A DNA stretch of 64,000 nucleotides from Volutella citrinella. Lineage: Eukaryota; Ascomycota; Sordariomycetes; Hypocreales; Nectriaceae. Within the stretch, counting starts at the first letter, position 1, and each line of letters begins with the position of its first letter. The notes beneath the pieces were generated by a model. It saw only the letters and a program-made list of their open reading frames with translations, made no database searches and was not told the DNA's origin. The translations under genes were made by a program, and so were the position numbers. The stretch lies in the NCBI GenBank assembly GCA_034401135.1, contig JAWZSP010000001.1, positions 1,302,001 through 1,366,000 on the forward strand, in the 5' to 3' direction. Shown here in pieces: positions 22,297 to 33,707 of this stretch.

Positions 22297-23474
22297 GGAA
22301 GGAATGGAGGTCTTCAAATAAGTGCTAGGAAGCTAAGAAGCTTTATAAATTGATCATCTTTCAAAATGTAAGACCATGACATGGCAGCCGTGCCACGCAG
22401 GGGACTTGGGCGCTTCATCGCAAATCAGGCTACGGTCAAGTGAGCGGCGGGCCTCGGCCAAGACAACGAGTCACGCATCTTGGCAGTCGCTATATCGGTC
22501 AACTAATCCGCAGAGACCGTCGTAAGGCCCTACGAGGAAGACAGAGAAGATGCGCGAGAACGATGAATGGTGCCGACAATGGCGTTTGTGAAACCTCCAG
22601 GAACTGAGACATTCTAGCGCTAAAGCCTGGGAACTGCATAATGCCACTGAAGCGCAGCCCGTGCCTGGATTGGGCGTCACGTGTGGAATGGCGAGATCCG
22701 ATCCGGAAAGTGCGAACTGGCAACAACCTCTGCGCGCACGACATTTCATGGCGCATCACCTCAGAATAGTTCTAACTGGGCAGCAAAAATCCCGACTGCG
22801 CCGGAGTAAAGTTCAGCACAAGCGGCCAATCAAATCACGGATCGGCATGGATGAGAAATTCAAGATGTGTGACTGCCCGTTTGGCGGCGCCACTTCGTTC
22901 TTCTCGAAAACGGCAGCGGCAACCGGTCGGTGGCGCCGTGCACCTTTCGGAAGTCGGTGCTTGGTGTAAACTGGAAGGTGGGTCCCCCGGAGGCCCAAAG
23001 ACCCCTCGAGATCGGTCCCTCGGAGCCCCCAGTGTAACGGGAGCCAACTGCCTTTCCGAAACCGGCATAGCCCAATTGCGTGATTCCGTCGACGCATCAA
23101 CAATTTTCGAGACCAGCGAAACAATTGTCGCCAACAGACGCCATGATGGGGGGCGGTAGTAGAAATCCTCGGCAAGTGGCCTCGATCCACGGCGTTTTCT
23201 CGCCGTCTTCGCTTGGGTTGCCCTTTATCCTCGTTCCCCCCCGCCGTCCGCCTCTTCACTCCAGCATCCTCAGTCATTCTCTAGACGAACGGCAACTCAT
23301 CTCGCTTGATGTGATTTGAGGCGACTCGGCTTTTCTTCCAACACTGAGACCGCGCGGCTGTACTTGCCCTCGCTTGCTGTTCGAATCGCCATTCAACCGT
23401 CTCGCTGGTCCATCAATTGACCAACTATTGTCTCTGTGCCCGTCTCCCTTGCGCCAACTCGAAATCGCTCCACG
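22297..23474. promoter_or_regulatory. Intergenic region and MET10 promoter
   Basis: About 1.2 kb separates the symporter stop from the MET10 start. It holds a TCACGTG E-box (22677-22683). The last ATG before the MET10 start is near 23306, so about 165 nt of ATG-free leader precede the gene. No other gene was seen. Confidence 0.6.
22677..22683 (+). promoter_or_regulatory. TCACGTG (Cbf1/Met4-type) site upstream of MET10
   Basis: TCACGTG is the canonical Cbf1-Met4-Met28 recognition sequence of yeast sulfur genes. It lies about 790 nt upstream of the MET10 ATG. Sulfur genes of filamentous fungi are mainly controlled by CYS3/MetR bZIP factors with a different consensus, so its use here is an inference. 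Confidence 0.35.
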
Positions 23475-26400
23475 ATGCCTCACAAGGAGGAGCAGACTGG
23501 CTTCAGCAAGCTGTCGTCCAGCCTGCCATTCGGCCAACTCGTCCCTCTCTCCTCCATTTCCGGTCCCACCTATGTGACCGCTCAGCTTCTGGTCCAGCAG
23601 ATTGCTTATAAGCTCTCCGACAAGGTTTTCTCATACTCCCCCGAGACCTTCGACCTCGACCTCGCTCTCAAGGACTGGGCCTCGAAGAATGAGAAGAATG
23701 TCCATGGTTACTCTACCTCGGTTCTGCCTCTGCAGACCCGTGTAGGTGCCGGCGCCCTCGCTCTGGGCTACATCTTCTCCCCAGACTTTGATGTCACCAA
23801 GCGCCACATTCCTCAGACACTGGTTGCTCCCTCCGGCAGCCTTCAGCAACTGCGCGGCACTCTGGACCAGCTGTCCCTGCTTTATGGCGTGTCCAGCCCT
23901 TTCGTTGCCCATGTCGCTGCCCTTGACTACTCGGATAGCGAGGGTCTCGTCTCCAACTATGACAGCGCCCTGCGACTTGCTGAGGATCTTGGTTTGGGCC
24001 TGGTCTCCAGCGGCTCCACCTATGAAGCCCAGCACATGTCCATTTTCTCGACCCTTCTGGCCTCTCTTCTGCCTACCCTCCACATTTATGACGGTATCCG
24101 CACAGCTCGAGAGACTTCCCGAGTTGTCGACGCCCTCAGTGAGACTGGCGTTGCCGATATCTACACCAAGCTGGTTGCCGAGGTTGGCAAGCTCAACACG
24201 CGCCTTGACACAGCAGGCAAGGTCGTTGAACTGCTGAAGCTCTTCAATGACGAGCTCGGTACCATCTATGAGCCCTTTGAGTACCATGGCCATGAAACCC
24301 CCGACGTTGTTCTAGTGGCTTTCGGTAGCGTTGAAACTCAGGTCGCCAAGCAGGTGCTGACCAAGATCGCTGCCGACGGTGCCAAGGTTGGTGTCATCAA
24401 TGTCCGAATCTACCGCCCCTTCATTGAGGAGGCTTTCCTCAAGGCTATCCCTGCCTCCGCCCGCACCATTGCTGTTCTCGGCCAGGTCGTCAACGACACC
24501 GCCGTTGATGACGAGGCTACTCAATCTGCTTTGTATGGCGATGTTCTCACTGCTGTCGCTTTCTCTGGCAAGTTCGAGGCCGAGCCCAATGTTCTCGATA
24601 TCAAGTACACTCCTGCTCAAGCCTTCACTCCCCAGGGTTTGATCAACACTCTGCACAGGATCTTCGGCCACGAGGGCGAAGTGAAACAGCTTCCTTCCCT
24701 GATCCAGGCCCAGCAGTTCACCTTCTGGGACCTGGACGACTCTGCCACTGTTAACACCCCCACTCAGATCGGTAGCATTCTGTCCAACGAGTCCACCACG
24801 AACGTCTATATCAACGAGACTTTTGACAACCTCTCCCAGGGTGGCCTCATCCGCAGCGACCTCCGTGCCTCTAAGAAGGCTCTCGAGGCACCCTACGATA
24901 TTGAGGAGGCCAATACTATCGTTGTTGGAGATGAGAAGATTCTCAAGGAAGTTGACGTCCTTAAGAGCCTTGCGGATGACGGCAAAGTCCTTCTCAAGCT
25001 TTCCAACTTCAAGGACGAGGAGGTGGATAAGCGCCTACCCGTTGCTTTCCGCAAGGCCATCCAGGAGAAGGGCGCTCAACTCTTCATCCTCGACGTTGCC
25101 TATTCGCCTGCCTTTGAGAAGGACCCTCTATTCGCCAAGCTCCTGCTTGAGCTCGCCTTCATCAAGGTTTCCCTTCCCGAGGCCTCCTTGAAGGACTTTG
25201 AGCAGCTTGCTCCTGCCGGCGCTCCTAGCTTGGAGGAAGCTATCGAGGCCGTCAGCGCCTCCCTGCGTCAGCTCGAGGTTCCCGCTGCCTGGGCCGAAGT
25301 TGAAGCCAACTTCGCGGATCCCAACCTCCCGGTCAGCATCCAGGCCAACAGCTTTGTTGCCCACCAGAAGGAGGAGGCCGAGGAGGTTCTTGAGCTCCGT
25401 GACTGGCAGGTTGCCGCCAAGGCTCTCGCTTTCAAGGAGGCCTACGGCACCCAGACCGTCCTGCGACCTGATTTGTCTGTCAAGACTGCTACTATCACCG
25501 TCAAGGAGAACCGTCGCCTTACTCCTCAAGACTATGACCGTAACATCTTCCACATCGAGTTCGATCTTGGTGACTCTGGCCTCACGTACAAGATTGGCGA
25601 GGCCTTGGGTATTCACCACGAGAACGATGAAGAGCTAGTCGCCCAGTTCATTGAGTTCTACGGCCTCAACCCCGCCGAACTGGTTCAGGTGCCCTCTCGG
25701 GATGACTCCGAGGCTCTGGAGGCGCGCACCGTCTACCAGGCCCTCGTCCAGAACATCGACATTCTTGGCAAGCCTCCCAAGCGGTTCTACGAGGCACTGG
25801 CCGAGTTCGCTACCGACGAGACGGAGAAGGCCAAGCTCGAGGCCCTTGGTGGTCAGGCTGGTGCCGACGACTTCAAGCGCCGAACCGAGGTCGACACTGT
25901 TACCTACGTCGATATTCTGGAGGAGTTCCAGTCTGCTCACCCCAGCTTCCACGACCTGGTCAAGATTGTGGCTCCCCTGAAGCGCCGAGAATATTCCATC
26001 GCCTCCGCTCAGGCCGTCACGCCCAACTCAGTCTCTCTCATGATCGTCGTCGTCGACTGGGTCGACCCCCGCGGCCGTACTCGCTATGGTCAGGCTACGC
26101 GCTACCTCAGCCGACTGCCCGTTGGCGCCAAGGTCACCGCTTCGGTCAAGCCGTCCGTCATGAAGCTGCCCGTCAAGGACACCGCTCCCCTCATCATGGC
26201 TGGTCTCGGAACTGGTCTTGCCCCCTTCCGTGCCTTCGTTCAGTATCGTGCTATGCAGAAGGCCCAGGGCAAGGAGATTGGATCCATTCTGCTCTACCTT
26301 GGCTCGCGTCACCAGCGCGAGGAGTACCTGTATGGTGAAGAGTGGGAGGCCTACCTGGCTGCTGGCGTTGTCACTCTCATCGGCTCCGCCTTCTCTCGCG

Positions 26401-26645
26401 ACCAGCCTCAAAAGATCTATATCCAGGACCGCATGCGACAGACGCTCAAGGAGATTGCTAAGGCTTACATTCAGGACGAGGGTAGCTTCTACCTTTGTGG
26501 CCCCACGTGGCCTGTGCCTGATGTGACCAAGGTTCTCGAGGAGGCTATCGCTCACGAGGCCAAGGCTGCTGGCAAGAAGATTGACCCCAAGAAGGAGATT
26601 GAGAAGCTCAAGGAAGAGGGACGTTATGTCCTCGAAGTCTATTAG
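23475..26645 (+). CDS. MET10: Sulfite reductase (NADPH) flavoprotein, alpha subunit
   Basis: A single exon encodes 1,056 aa starting MPHKEEQTGF. Thirteen upstream in-frame codons lack an ATG. The N-terminal half (about 1-600) resembles the pyruvate-flavodoxin-oxidoreductase-like region of fungal Met10. The C-terminal half is a ferredoxin-reductase module: an FAD-binding domain from about 670 with RREYSIASA (about 836) as the RxYS flavin motif, then the NADPH-binding domain with GLGTGLAPFRAF (about 910), YLGSRHQREEYLYGEEW and CGPTWPVPD (about 1007). The enzyme passes electrons from NADPH through FAD to the haemoprotein subunit Met5, which carries FMN and siroheme, reducing sulfite to sulfide in cytosolic sulfate assimilation. 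There is no separate FMN flavodoxin domain, as expected for Met10. The strong C-ending codon bias suggests high expression. The neighbours are not sulfur genes. Confidence 0.95.
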   Translation: MPHKEEQTGFSKLSSSLPFGQLVPLSSISGPTYVTAQLLVQQIAYKLSDKVFSYSPETFDLDLALKDWASKNEKNVHGYSTSVLPLQTRVGAGALALGYIFSPDFDVTKRHIPQTLVAPSGSLQQLRGTLDQLSLLYGVSSPFVAHVAALDYSDSEGLVSNYDSALRLAEDLGLGLVSSGSTYEAQHMSIFSTLLASLLPTLHIYDGIRTARETSRVVDALSETGVADIYTKLVAEVGKLNTRLDTAGKVVELLKLFNDELGTIYEPFEYHGHETPDVVLVAFGSVETQVAKQVLTKIAADGAKVGVINVRIYRPFIEEAFLKAIPASARTIAVLGQVVNDTAVDDEATQSALYGDVLTAVAFSGKFEAEPNVLDIKYTPAQAFTPQGLINTLHRIFGHEGEVKQLPSLIQAQQFTFWDLDDSATVNTPTQIGSILSNESTTNVYINETFDNLSQGGLIRSDLRASKKALEAPYDIEEANTIVVGDEKILKEVDVLKSLADDGKVLLKLSNFKDEEVDKRLPVAFRKAIQEKGAQLFILDVAYSPAFEKDPLFAKLLLELAFIKVSLPEASLKDFEQLAPAGAPSLEEAIEAVSASLRQLEVPAAWAEVEANFADPNLPVSIQANSFVAHQKEEAEEVLELRDWQVAAKALAFKEAYGTQTVLRPDLSVKTATITVKENRRLTPQDYDRNIFHIEFDLGDSGLTYKIGEALGIHHENDEELVAQFIEFYGLNPAELVQVPSRDDSEALEARTVYQALVQNIDILGKPPKRFYEALAEFATDETEKAKLEALGGQAGADDFKRRTEVDTVTYVDILEEFQSAHPSFHDLVKIVAPLKRREYSIASAQAVTPNSVSLMIVVVDWVDPRGRTRYGQATRYLSRLPVGAKVTASVKPSVMKLPVKDTAPLIMAGLGTGLAPFRAFVQYRAMQKAQGKEIGSILLYLGSRHQREEYLYGEEWEAYLAAGVVTLIGSAFSRDQPQKIYIQDRMRQTLKEIAKAYIQDEGSFYLCGPTWPVPDVTKVLEEAIAHEAKAAGKKIDPKKEIEKLKEEGRYVLEVY

Positions 26646-29600
26646 ACAGAGCGCTGTTTTTGTGCTACAGCAGTTGGATAGAATGGTTGAAAGCGTGCCC
26701 GAAAAGCGTGCCCGAGTTACATGTGAACTGGATGAGCATTTTGCATTTCTTGCATCAATAGTCAACTGAAAGCAGAGTTAGCAAAGCTGTTATCGATATG
26801 ACATTCGCCAAGTGATTGATTCCTGCGCCCTCGCCCAACCTTTCTTCATGAAGTACAGCGTTCCTAATACGAGCGTAGACGAGCAGATGAGCCCAAAGCC
26901 TATCGAGCAGCTGCATTCACGGCTGCCCTCGTACCAACAACAAGTACGCGAGGCGAGGCCAGCGCATCGCCAGTATGCATTTCTAAGCAGCTCCCTTGCG
27001 GCACTTGCTTCAAAACCTGCGCAATGGCAGCACCTCGCAAGCCACCGGGCTGCAAGATGTCTGGCTCGCATTCAACTCTCCGTCGTATCATATCATATTC
27101 TCGATCTACGGATCGCGCCGCGGGAGGATATGTGAGGCGCCGCACCCGCTTCCGCTTGGGCATCACCCGCGCTCGATACAACCACAACCACGTCGCTGCA
27201 CCCGCGGCACCGCTTGATTGAGAAAGATCCAATATGAGGCCCGTTGGGCGCACGTCAGTCTGCCCGGGCGAGGCGAGAAGGGGGGGCCAAAACCACCCCA
27301 TGACCGTCCCTCCCCGGTCCAAGACTACACCGGTTCTCAACGCGATTCGACTCGCGTGGCGGCACATCCACGTTTCGTCGCAGTCCGACAGTCAGCCTCG
27401 CTGGACGGGCATCGCCGGAGGATGGGCAACTACCATGTATTGCGCTCTTCGTCTGCGGGCTGGGTGGTCCGAGGACAGGTGGCAGGCAAGGGGGTTCTGG
27501 GAACCAGGCAGCCGGTCACGGTTTGGCAGAGATGATTGGAGGTTTGGCCTCAATGCCCGTGGTGTGTTCCCGTCATCTGCGCCCTCTACCATGGACGGGA
27601 CAAGGGCTCTAGGCTCTCTCGAGTTGCTTCTCCTATCCTGCCAGCATGTCGGCAGCCTTGGGTTGTAGCGCAGCACTCCCGCAATGCGCGTTGCATTCGG
27701 CGTGGTATCCTCTGCTGCAAGAAATGGTGTCTCTCGGGGGGGCCATACATGGAAGCAAAATCCCTCAGGGCGGACAGAGATGGCTATCTTGTCACCGGCC
27801 ACTCTTAGCGAGAGGTGCTCGTGGGTTTGGGTTGCAGCAGACCCTCGTCCATCATGCCTCGGAACAGACCGCATTGTCCAACCACTGCCTTCGGAGCGCC
27901 GGTGAATCTAAGGCTGCTCATCCGGCCATGAAGATGTGCCGTCCTTTGCCGCTGCTGGTGGGTTGTAACCGCTCTGCTTGGGCAAGGCATGCAACCCAAC
28001 ACTACGGCCAGGGTGGTATTGCAGCCCCAGCTGCTGAATTAGCTGGCCCTGGACATGCCAGAAGCCGCGGCGAACACCGACCTTTTGCTGACCGGTTGAC
28101 GATTTGGTGCTATTATTTGATCAACTGATGGACAACTGTCAACGACACGATGCACACCGCGATCGATGTCTTCCACGCCCCAGACAGGACCCTTGCATAA
28201 CCAACGAGCCCGGTCAAAACATGGCCCAACCAATGCAGCAACAACAGCTGAACCAACCTCGACTATTGGGCAACGACGTCATCATCACCATCATCAGAAT
28301 CGAGGCCGTCTTGTCTGGATGCTACCCTGTAGAGTCAACTGTCACCGAGGAGAGCCTGGTTCCATCTCAATTCTGCCCAAGGCCAAGCCACCCAACCCCG
28401 CTCCAAGAGCATTGCCGGGATACAACCAGCCCGCCATCAACTCCGTAGCTCGGCCAAACATAGCTCATGGGGGGTCAACATGGCCTGATCCAATACAAGT
28501 CGACGGTACTTGGAGGCGCGTACGGCGGGGTCGGGTTGGGAGCTGAGATCCACACCACACAACACGGGACTATGAATGTGATGAGCGTTACAACCCGCCC
28601 GTAAGAGCCGACGGGGGATCAAGGATTCAGGGGCAGCTTGGGCAGGTAGCTGGCGGGAGTATGTGGATACCTTGACCGACACTCTTGAACCAGCGACGCT
28701 GGAAGGACTCGTAAGAAATCGAGCGCCCACCTTTGCGACATGTCACCAATCCTCAACACCACCTCAGGACCAACAAGGCGAGGGAAGAGGGGGGGCTGAC
28801 AAGGCGATCTCGCCGCAGTCTCACAGATTCGATTCCACACGAAACGCACTGGGGCCACCGGAAATGACCATACTCAAGACTGGATCGAGAAGGAAAAAGC
28901 AAATATGCCGCAACCTGCAAATGTCGCTCAAAGGATAAAAAATAAGACCCATCACTTCTCCGCACCGCACAGCCGGTCGACAGCTCGGCGCCACAGACGC
29001 TTCAGGCAGGTCTCGGGGGCCGCAGCTTTGTTGTACCTCGAAGCCCGTCAGTGTGACTGACAGCTTTGAGTGCTCCGATCTGTTGCATCTGACCGCGGCC
29101 AATCACAACCCGAAGCTGCTGTTCTTCTGTGCACCCTGCCCGTACTCTAGCGAGGCACATCTGCCATCTCCAAGAGCTCGCAGCTCGACAGAAGAAAACG
29201 TCACATGACAGATCTCTTGAGCGGAGAGGATGCATGAGGCCCACAGTATCGATACCCGAACAAGGTAGCAACCTTGATCTCTCGCAACACCCCTCGAGGA
29301 GCCATCTCCTAAGGACGGGGCCCTCCGAGGGCTGGTTGCCCATGTTGCTCACGCTTCAGGTCAGCCGGAAACGTCAGCCTCCAACCGGGTGCCCCTGCAT
29401 GGGCAACAGGTCCGTGATCGCCGTGGTATTTCTCAGATATGCACCCGCTCAGGGCCACTCCTTGGGCAGTACCGCTGCTAGCAACCCCCTCAGATGAAAA
29501 TGGGGAGCACCGTCGTGGTAGCGTTCTGCTAGAGAGGCCCAGCGACCAGAGTATTCAGCCCTGCCTGCTGCCCGCTCTTTGAGCAATTGGGCCGACGACG

Positions 29601-31166
29601 TCCACATATCATTTGTAAGTGATAAGATATCACACGCAGAAATGATGAAGCGGTGAGCGCGATTGCCGGGCGCCATATGCTTGTTTAAATCTCATGGGTA
29701 CATTAGTCCAGTAATGAGGAACTGTGCAATTGGACTCCAGCTGCCGTCACCTGTCGCCTGCTTTCTTTTTTACTCGCCTGCACCAGCCATCTGGGCCCGA
29801 TCCGCGCCACTTGAGAACTACTGCGCCCAGCTATCCACCGCATTTCTGGTGGCGATGCAGGTGTACTGTACTTGCGAGGTACACCGTACACGCGAGTGCG
29901 GGTACATCATTTCCAGGGACCCCAGGGCGGCTTGGGGTGACCCTGGCCAGCTGGGCAATCGGTGGGGGGAGAAGGGGGCGTAGATTCAAGATCTTGCCCG
30001 GAGGCAACTGGGAGACTCGCCCGAGTCGTCCCAGCAGGCTGGGTGCGGAAGCCAGATGAATGAGGGGGGGGCTTGGTGGCCACCGCAGTGGAGAACCATG
30101 AGCTGGGGCCTGGGAGTCTGTCTGGGAGTCTGGAGCATGAACAAGCTGAGGCATCCTGGCAGGCCAGACACCTCCTACCGGAGATTCAACGGCCAACATG
30201 GACAACATGATACCGTCTTGTTGGTGCAAGGCAAGCATGTCATACAGTAGGCCCACTGCAGAATTTTCGAAAGATCTCATAGATGATGAGACATTTGGGA
30301 GGGTCGCTGTGACGGGTAGAGATTGCATCCTGCGTGTTCCACATCCTGCGGTGCGTCATCATATCCGCCACAGCCAGTTCAAACGGCTCAGACACGGCAG
30401 CGACCGACTCCTGGCGTAGAAGAGGAGGCGATGCGATGGTTGAAGGCGCCAAGAGGCTCACTCGCCAGGCCAGGGGAAGGTCCAAGACGCCGTCAATCCC
30501 CTCGACCGCCCACGTCATGCGGCGAGGGGGCCGGCAGGCTGCGCAGACTGACCGGTATGGGGATATCTGCGGATAATCTGCCCGCCAATGGGTCCTCGGT
30601 TGGCTCTGTTTCTGTCCACGTGTGATGCTCTCGAGTCAGACGAGTTACAACAGCCTGTCAAATGCTGGGAAGGAGATGCAAGTGGAGGCGCCCTGTGCCG
30701 CCCGTCAGAATGGCTCGGAGATGAAGCGGTACATGCAGTTCCGCCATGGCTTCTCGTGGCACAGGTGCCGACTTGAACGGTGGCAGGGGCGGCTCTGCTG
30801 CCAAGGTGAGTGACTCGACCATTGATTACTCTGACTCTCAGTAATGGTGGCCCCAGTCGCTGAATGGTCCTAGTGTCTCTATCATCCCAGGGCCGGGGGC
30901 TGCTGGTTCTGGCTGCGTAGGGAGTTTGTCGCTTGTGTGGTGCGGCGAGAACAAAATCGTGGATCTGCAGAGTATCGCGAGTGTGCGGATAGAGCGGTCT
31001 GCCATGGCTGACGCGCGGTGCGGGAGAAGGGCAGGCACACCCCTGGACCGGGCGTTGCGCCGCAAACGACGGAGCAGGAAAGAGTGCACGGGCAGCGTTG
31101 CCAAGATGGCGAACGCAGCAGGAGAGGGCAACCTGGAATAGCATACACGTACTTCCCAGTACGGAT

Positions 31167-31175
31167 TACGGAGTA
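31167..31175. repeat. TACGGAGTA motif
   Basis: Exact TACGGAGTA, followed by GTAGTACCG. It is one of several copies of this motif (or its complement TACTCCGTA) found only in gaps between genes. Confidence 0.5.
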
Positions 31176-31535
31176 GTAGTACCGTGGTGATTACCACCTG
31201 TCATTAGACGAGAATTACGTCGTGCTCTCTCTCGGCAAGGCAAGTGGTACGTATCGTGACTGCAGGTCGGCCGTGTGCACTGATGTGGATCAAGAGCGGG
31301 AGGGCCCAAGATGCAAGAATAACAAGCATGGGCCATGGCGGGTATGCCACGGCACCTCATGGCATGGCATGGCGTGGTGCGTTTGGCATTGGCCATCTGG
31401 CGGAACTGCCAGAGAGACGAGTCCGCTCTGTAGATCGGTTTCTGCGCGAGCAAGGGCCTCAAGATCTGCAACACCCCGGCAGTTCCAGGGTCCGATGATC
31501 CAGCCAGCAATGGCCAGCAAAAGTACAGTGCTATG

Positions 31536-31544
31536 TACTCCGTA
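31536..31544. repeat. TACTCCGTA motif
   Basis: Exact copy within GTACTCCGTACA, intergenic. Confidence 0.5.
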
Positions 31545-31652
31545 CATGGGCGCCTTTCGTGTTGGCGGGACAGGGCAGGTACGGGCGCGGGTGCAAGTCG
31601 CTGCTTGGTGGGGATCTGATCCTAGGGTGTGCATACCGCTAGGCACTAGCAC

Positions 31653-31731
31653 CAAGTAATTACTTTGAGTAGCCCGTATTTATCGGTGGGCGACTGGTTG
31701 GAATCTTCCACCGCGTTATCAAGTAATTACT
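31653..31731. repeat. Duplicated palindrome CAAGTAATTACT
   Basis: The 12-mer occurs at 31653-31664 and again at 31720-31731, 67 bp apart. Its core AGTAATTACT is a perfect palindrome. A shorter copy (GTAATTACT) lies near 35705. Confidence 0.6.
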
Positions 31732-32265
31732 GTTGACGTGGTCCAGCGCATTTCTTGATGGGTGGTGATGAAGAAAAAGAAGAGAATCCAAAAAGAAACC
31801 TTGGTCCGGCCATGCAAGGATCTGCGAGATACAACCTGGGTCGTGCTACAGTACGAAGCTTGCCATGGATTCCCACACTCGCAATCCTGCCGTGGTAGTA
31901 ACGGGCCACTTCCGATCGGCTGATGGGGACGGGAAGCGGAGGACGAGGAGACAGAGATGGCGAATCGGGAGCAAACGACCGAAGTAAGGCGCCGAACCGA
32001 CAGTTCTTCAGCCAGTGCGCTGCTGATGCTCAACCCTGTCCCGACCCCCATGAACTGAACTGCCCTGCTGGGGTGCCAGGGGGAGACAAGAGGACATGCT
32101 CGACATCAAGCAGCCCAAGTGCAGCAACCACCGACAGACCGGTCAACGCCAGTCGGCCCCGGTTGATGCCGGGCGAGCAGGGCGGGTGACGGAAAGCAAA
32201 TGGGCCCTGGCCTGGACCTCCGCCATATTGCGCTCGTGACAGGTATCAAGCGTACGCGAAGCTCC

Positions 32266-32285
32266 GCGATGCGATGCGATGCGAT
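32266..32285 (+). repeat. Tandem pentamer (GCGAT)4
   Basis: Four perfect copies of GCGAT in intergenic DNA. Confidence 0.8.
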
Positions 32286-32524
32286 GCGCCTGCCTGCAAG
32301 CTACTCAAGTGTCAATGTCCCGGTGAAAGGTCCGGCCGGGTATGCGACGATGCCCAGGCGGGCGCTTCTCTAACGGAAGGCTTCGAGCCTTCATTCGACA
32401 CGCTCCCAAGGCTCTGTAGTTACCTCTCTGTCGTGGCATCCAATGTCGTCATGGGCTCCTCCCGACCGTCTCACAACGCACGCTCCACCCCACGACAAGC
32501 ATCTGCCGGCAGCGTCAGTCAAGT

Positions 32525-32565
32525 CTCGCCTCGCCTCGCCTCATCTCGCCTCATCTCGCCTCATC
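32525..32565 (+). repeat. Tandem CTCGCCTCAT-type repeat
   Basis: A CTCGC/CTCAT array: CTCGC copies followed by two copies of the 10-mer TCATCTCGCC, in intergenic DNA. Confidence 0.75.
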
Positions 32566-33707
32566 CATCCGGTGGTCTCTGAAGCCTCATCCCCCTTGCT
32601 GGATACCTATGGTGACATCGCCTGCTTCGAATGCAAGGCGGCTAAGAGAGGTGCAGCTTTGGTTCCTTTCTTTCGTTCTTCCCTTCGTTTTGCTTTTGGT
32701 CCGCAATGTCTAGTTGCTTTCCATGGCTCAGACCGCCCAATTTGATGATGCAAGGGCAAAGACGCTGACATTGATGGTGAAATGAGGAGAAATTCGTGTT
32801 TCATTTGTGCGTGTACCGCAAGCATGTGTAAGAAATGGTAGAGATGCCTCTGCGTCTTTGATCTATACGTCTTTGCTGCAACCAACTCGTCTTATCCTCG
32901 TCTCAAATACAGAGCAATTAACTCCCCATGCCGTGTCTGCCGTGACCAATACTAGCAGCGTCCAACCATGCTGCGCAATCATACAGGAGTGACCAAGAGA
33001 AGAATGAGAAAAAAAGGAACAATATAGGAAAAAGTGGAAAAGAACACACGCGCGCACATCCATTGGCTAGTTGCCGGGCGATTGGCAACAGGAGCACAAC
33101 CGGGATACCCCAGTGACCAGCTACCTGAGGAGATCCCCACCCTCTGCCTCTTGATGAGCGCCATACCCCTGACCGCATCCATTGTTCTGGAAAATCGTTA
33201 CCCAACTGCAAACTCAGTCGAATCCATCAGACTCAGCGTAGGAAAAAGAAAAGAAAAGGAGCCGTTGAACCCCAGCCACGGAGCTTGGGGAAATGAAGGG
33301 TAGGGATCGAAACCAGAGTATGAAAAGCGAGCCGAGGCGAACCAAGGCCAAAAAGGAAAGAACGAAGGGGGGGTGGGAGCAGGCGGGAGGTTGGCAAGGC
33401 AAGCACTTCCACGGCTGCCGTGGGCGTTGGCTGAGTGAGCCTCAAGCATGTTGTCATGATTTGACCAACGTGGTTTTGGGCCTCAGCGAAGAGAACCCGA
33501 CTGACCAAGGGACTTGCGCCCGGGCAGGGTAGGTTTGGGGGTCAAAGGTACGTCGCACTTGAGTAGCAGGCCGGCTGCCAGCGCCCATGGCCACACCGTC
33601 GCGCAACCGACGGCGCCATGGCTGCCAGGCTGCCCATCTGACCCAGCACCGTTGGACCGCATGGCGTAGACGGTAGCTTTGCCCTAGCCGCGCCAAGAGG
33701 GGCCGAG

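Larger units (their letters stand above)
26646..33707. other. Large intergenic region without recognisable genes
   Basis: About 7.1 kb between the MET10 stop and the 3' end of the flavoenzyme gene. The longest frames (209 codons at 30515-31144 minus, 165 at 29831-30328 minus) show no family motif and no consistent codon bias. The region carries TACGGAGTA/TACTCCGTA motifs (31167-31175, 31536-31544), a duplicated CAAGTAATTACT (31653-31664, 31720-31731), a GCGAT tandem repeat (32266-32285) and a CTCGCCTCAT repeat (32525-32565). I saw no tRNA and no transposon proteins. Confidence 0.6.

Noticed and set aside
22748..22756. ATGGCGCAT as a CYS3/MetR site for MET10
   Set aside because: It lacks one base of the ten-base ATGRYRYCAT consensus, so it is only a near match.
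26028..26765. 245-codon antisense frame over MET10
   Set aside because: Shadow of a highly codon-biased exon; the sense strand is a full-length conserved enzyme.
28821..28840. TTCGATTCC string resembling a tRNA T-arm
   Set aside because: No matching acceptor stem, D-arm or anticodon arm could be drawn around it.
30515..31144. 209-codon minus-strand frame in the large gap
   Set aside because: No domain, no biased codon use, heavy overlap with frames on both strands, and no splice partners found.
26646..33707. Possible RIP-degraded transposon in the gap after MET10
   Set aside because: The sequence is GC-rich rather than AT-rich, and no transposase, integrase or reverse transcriptase fragments are visible.
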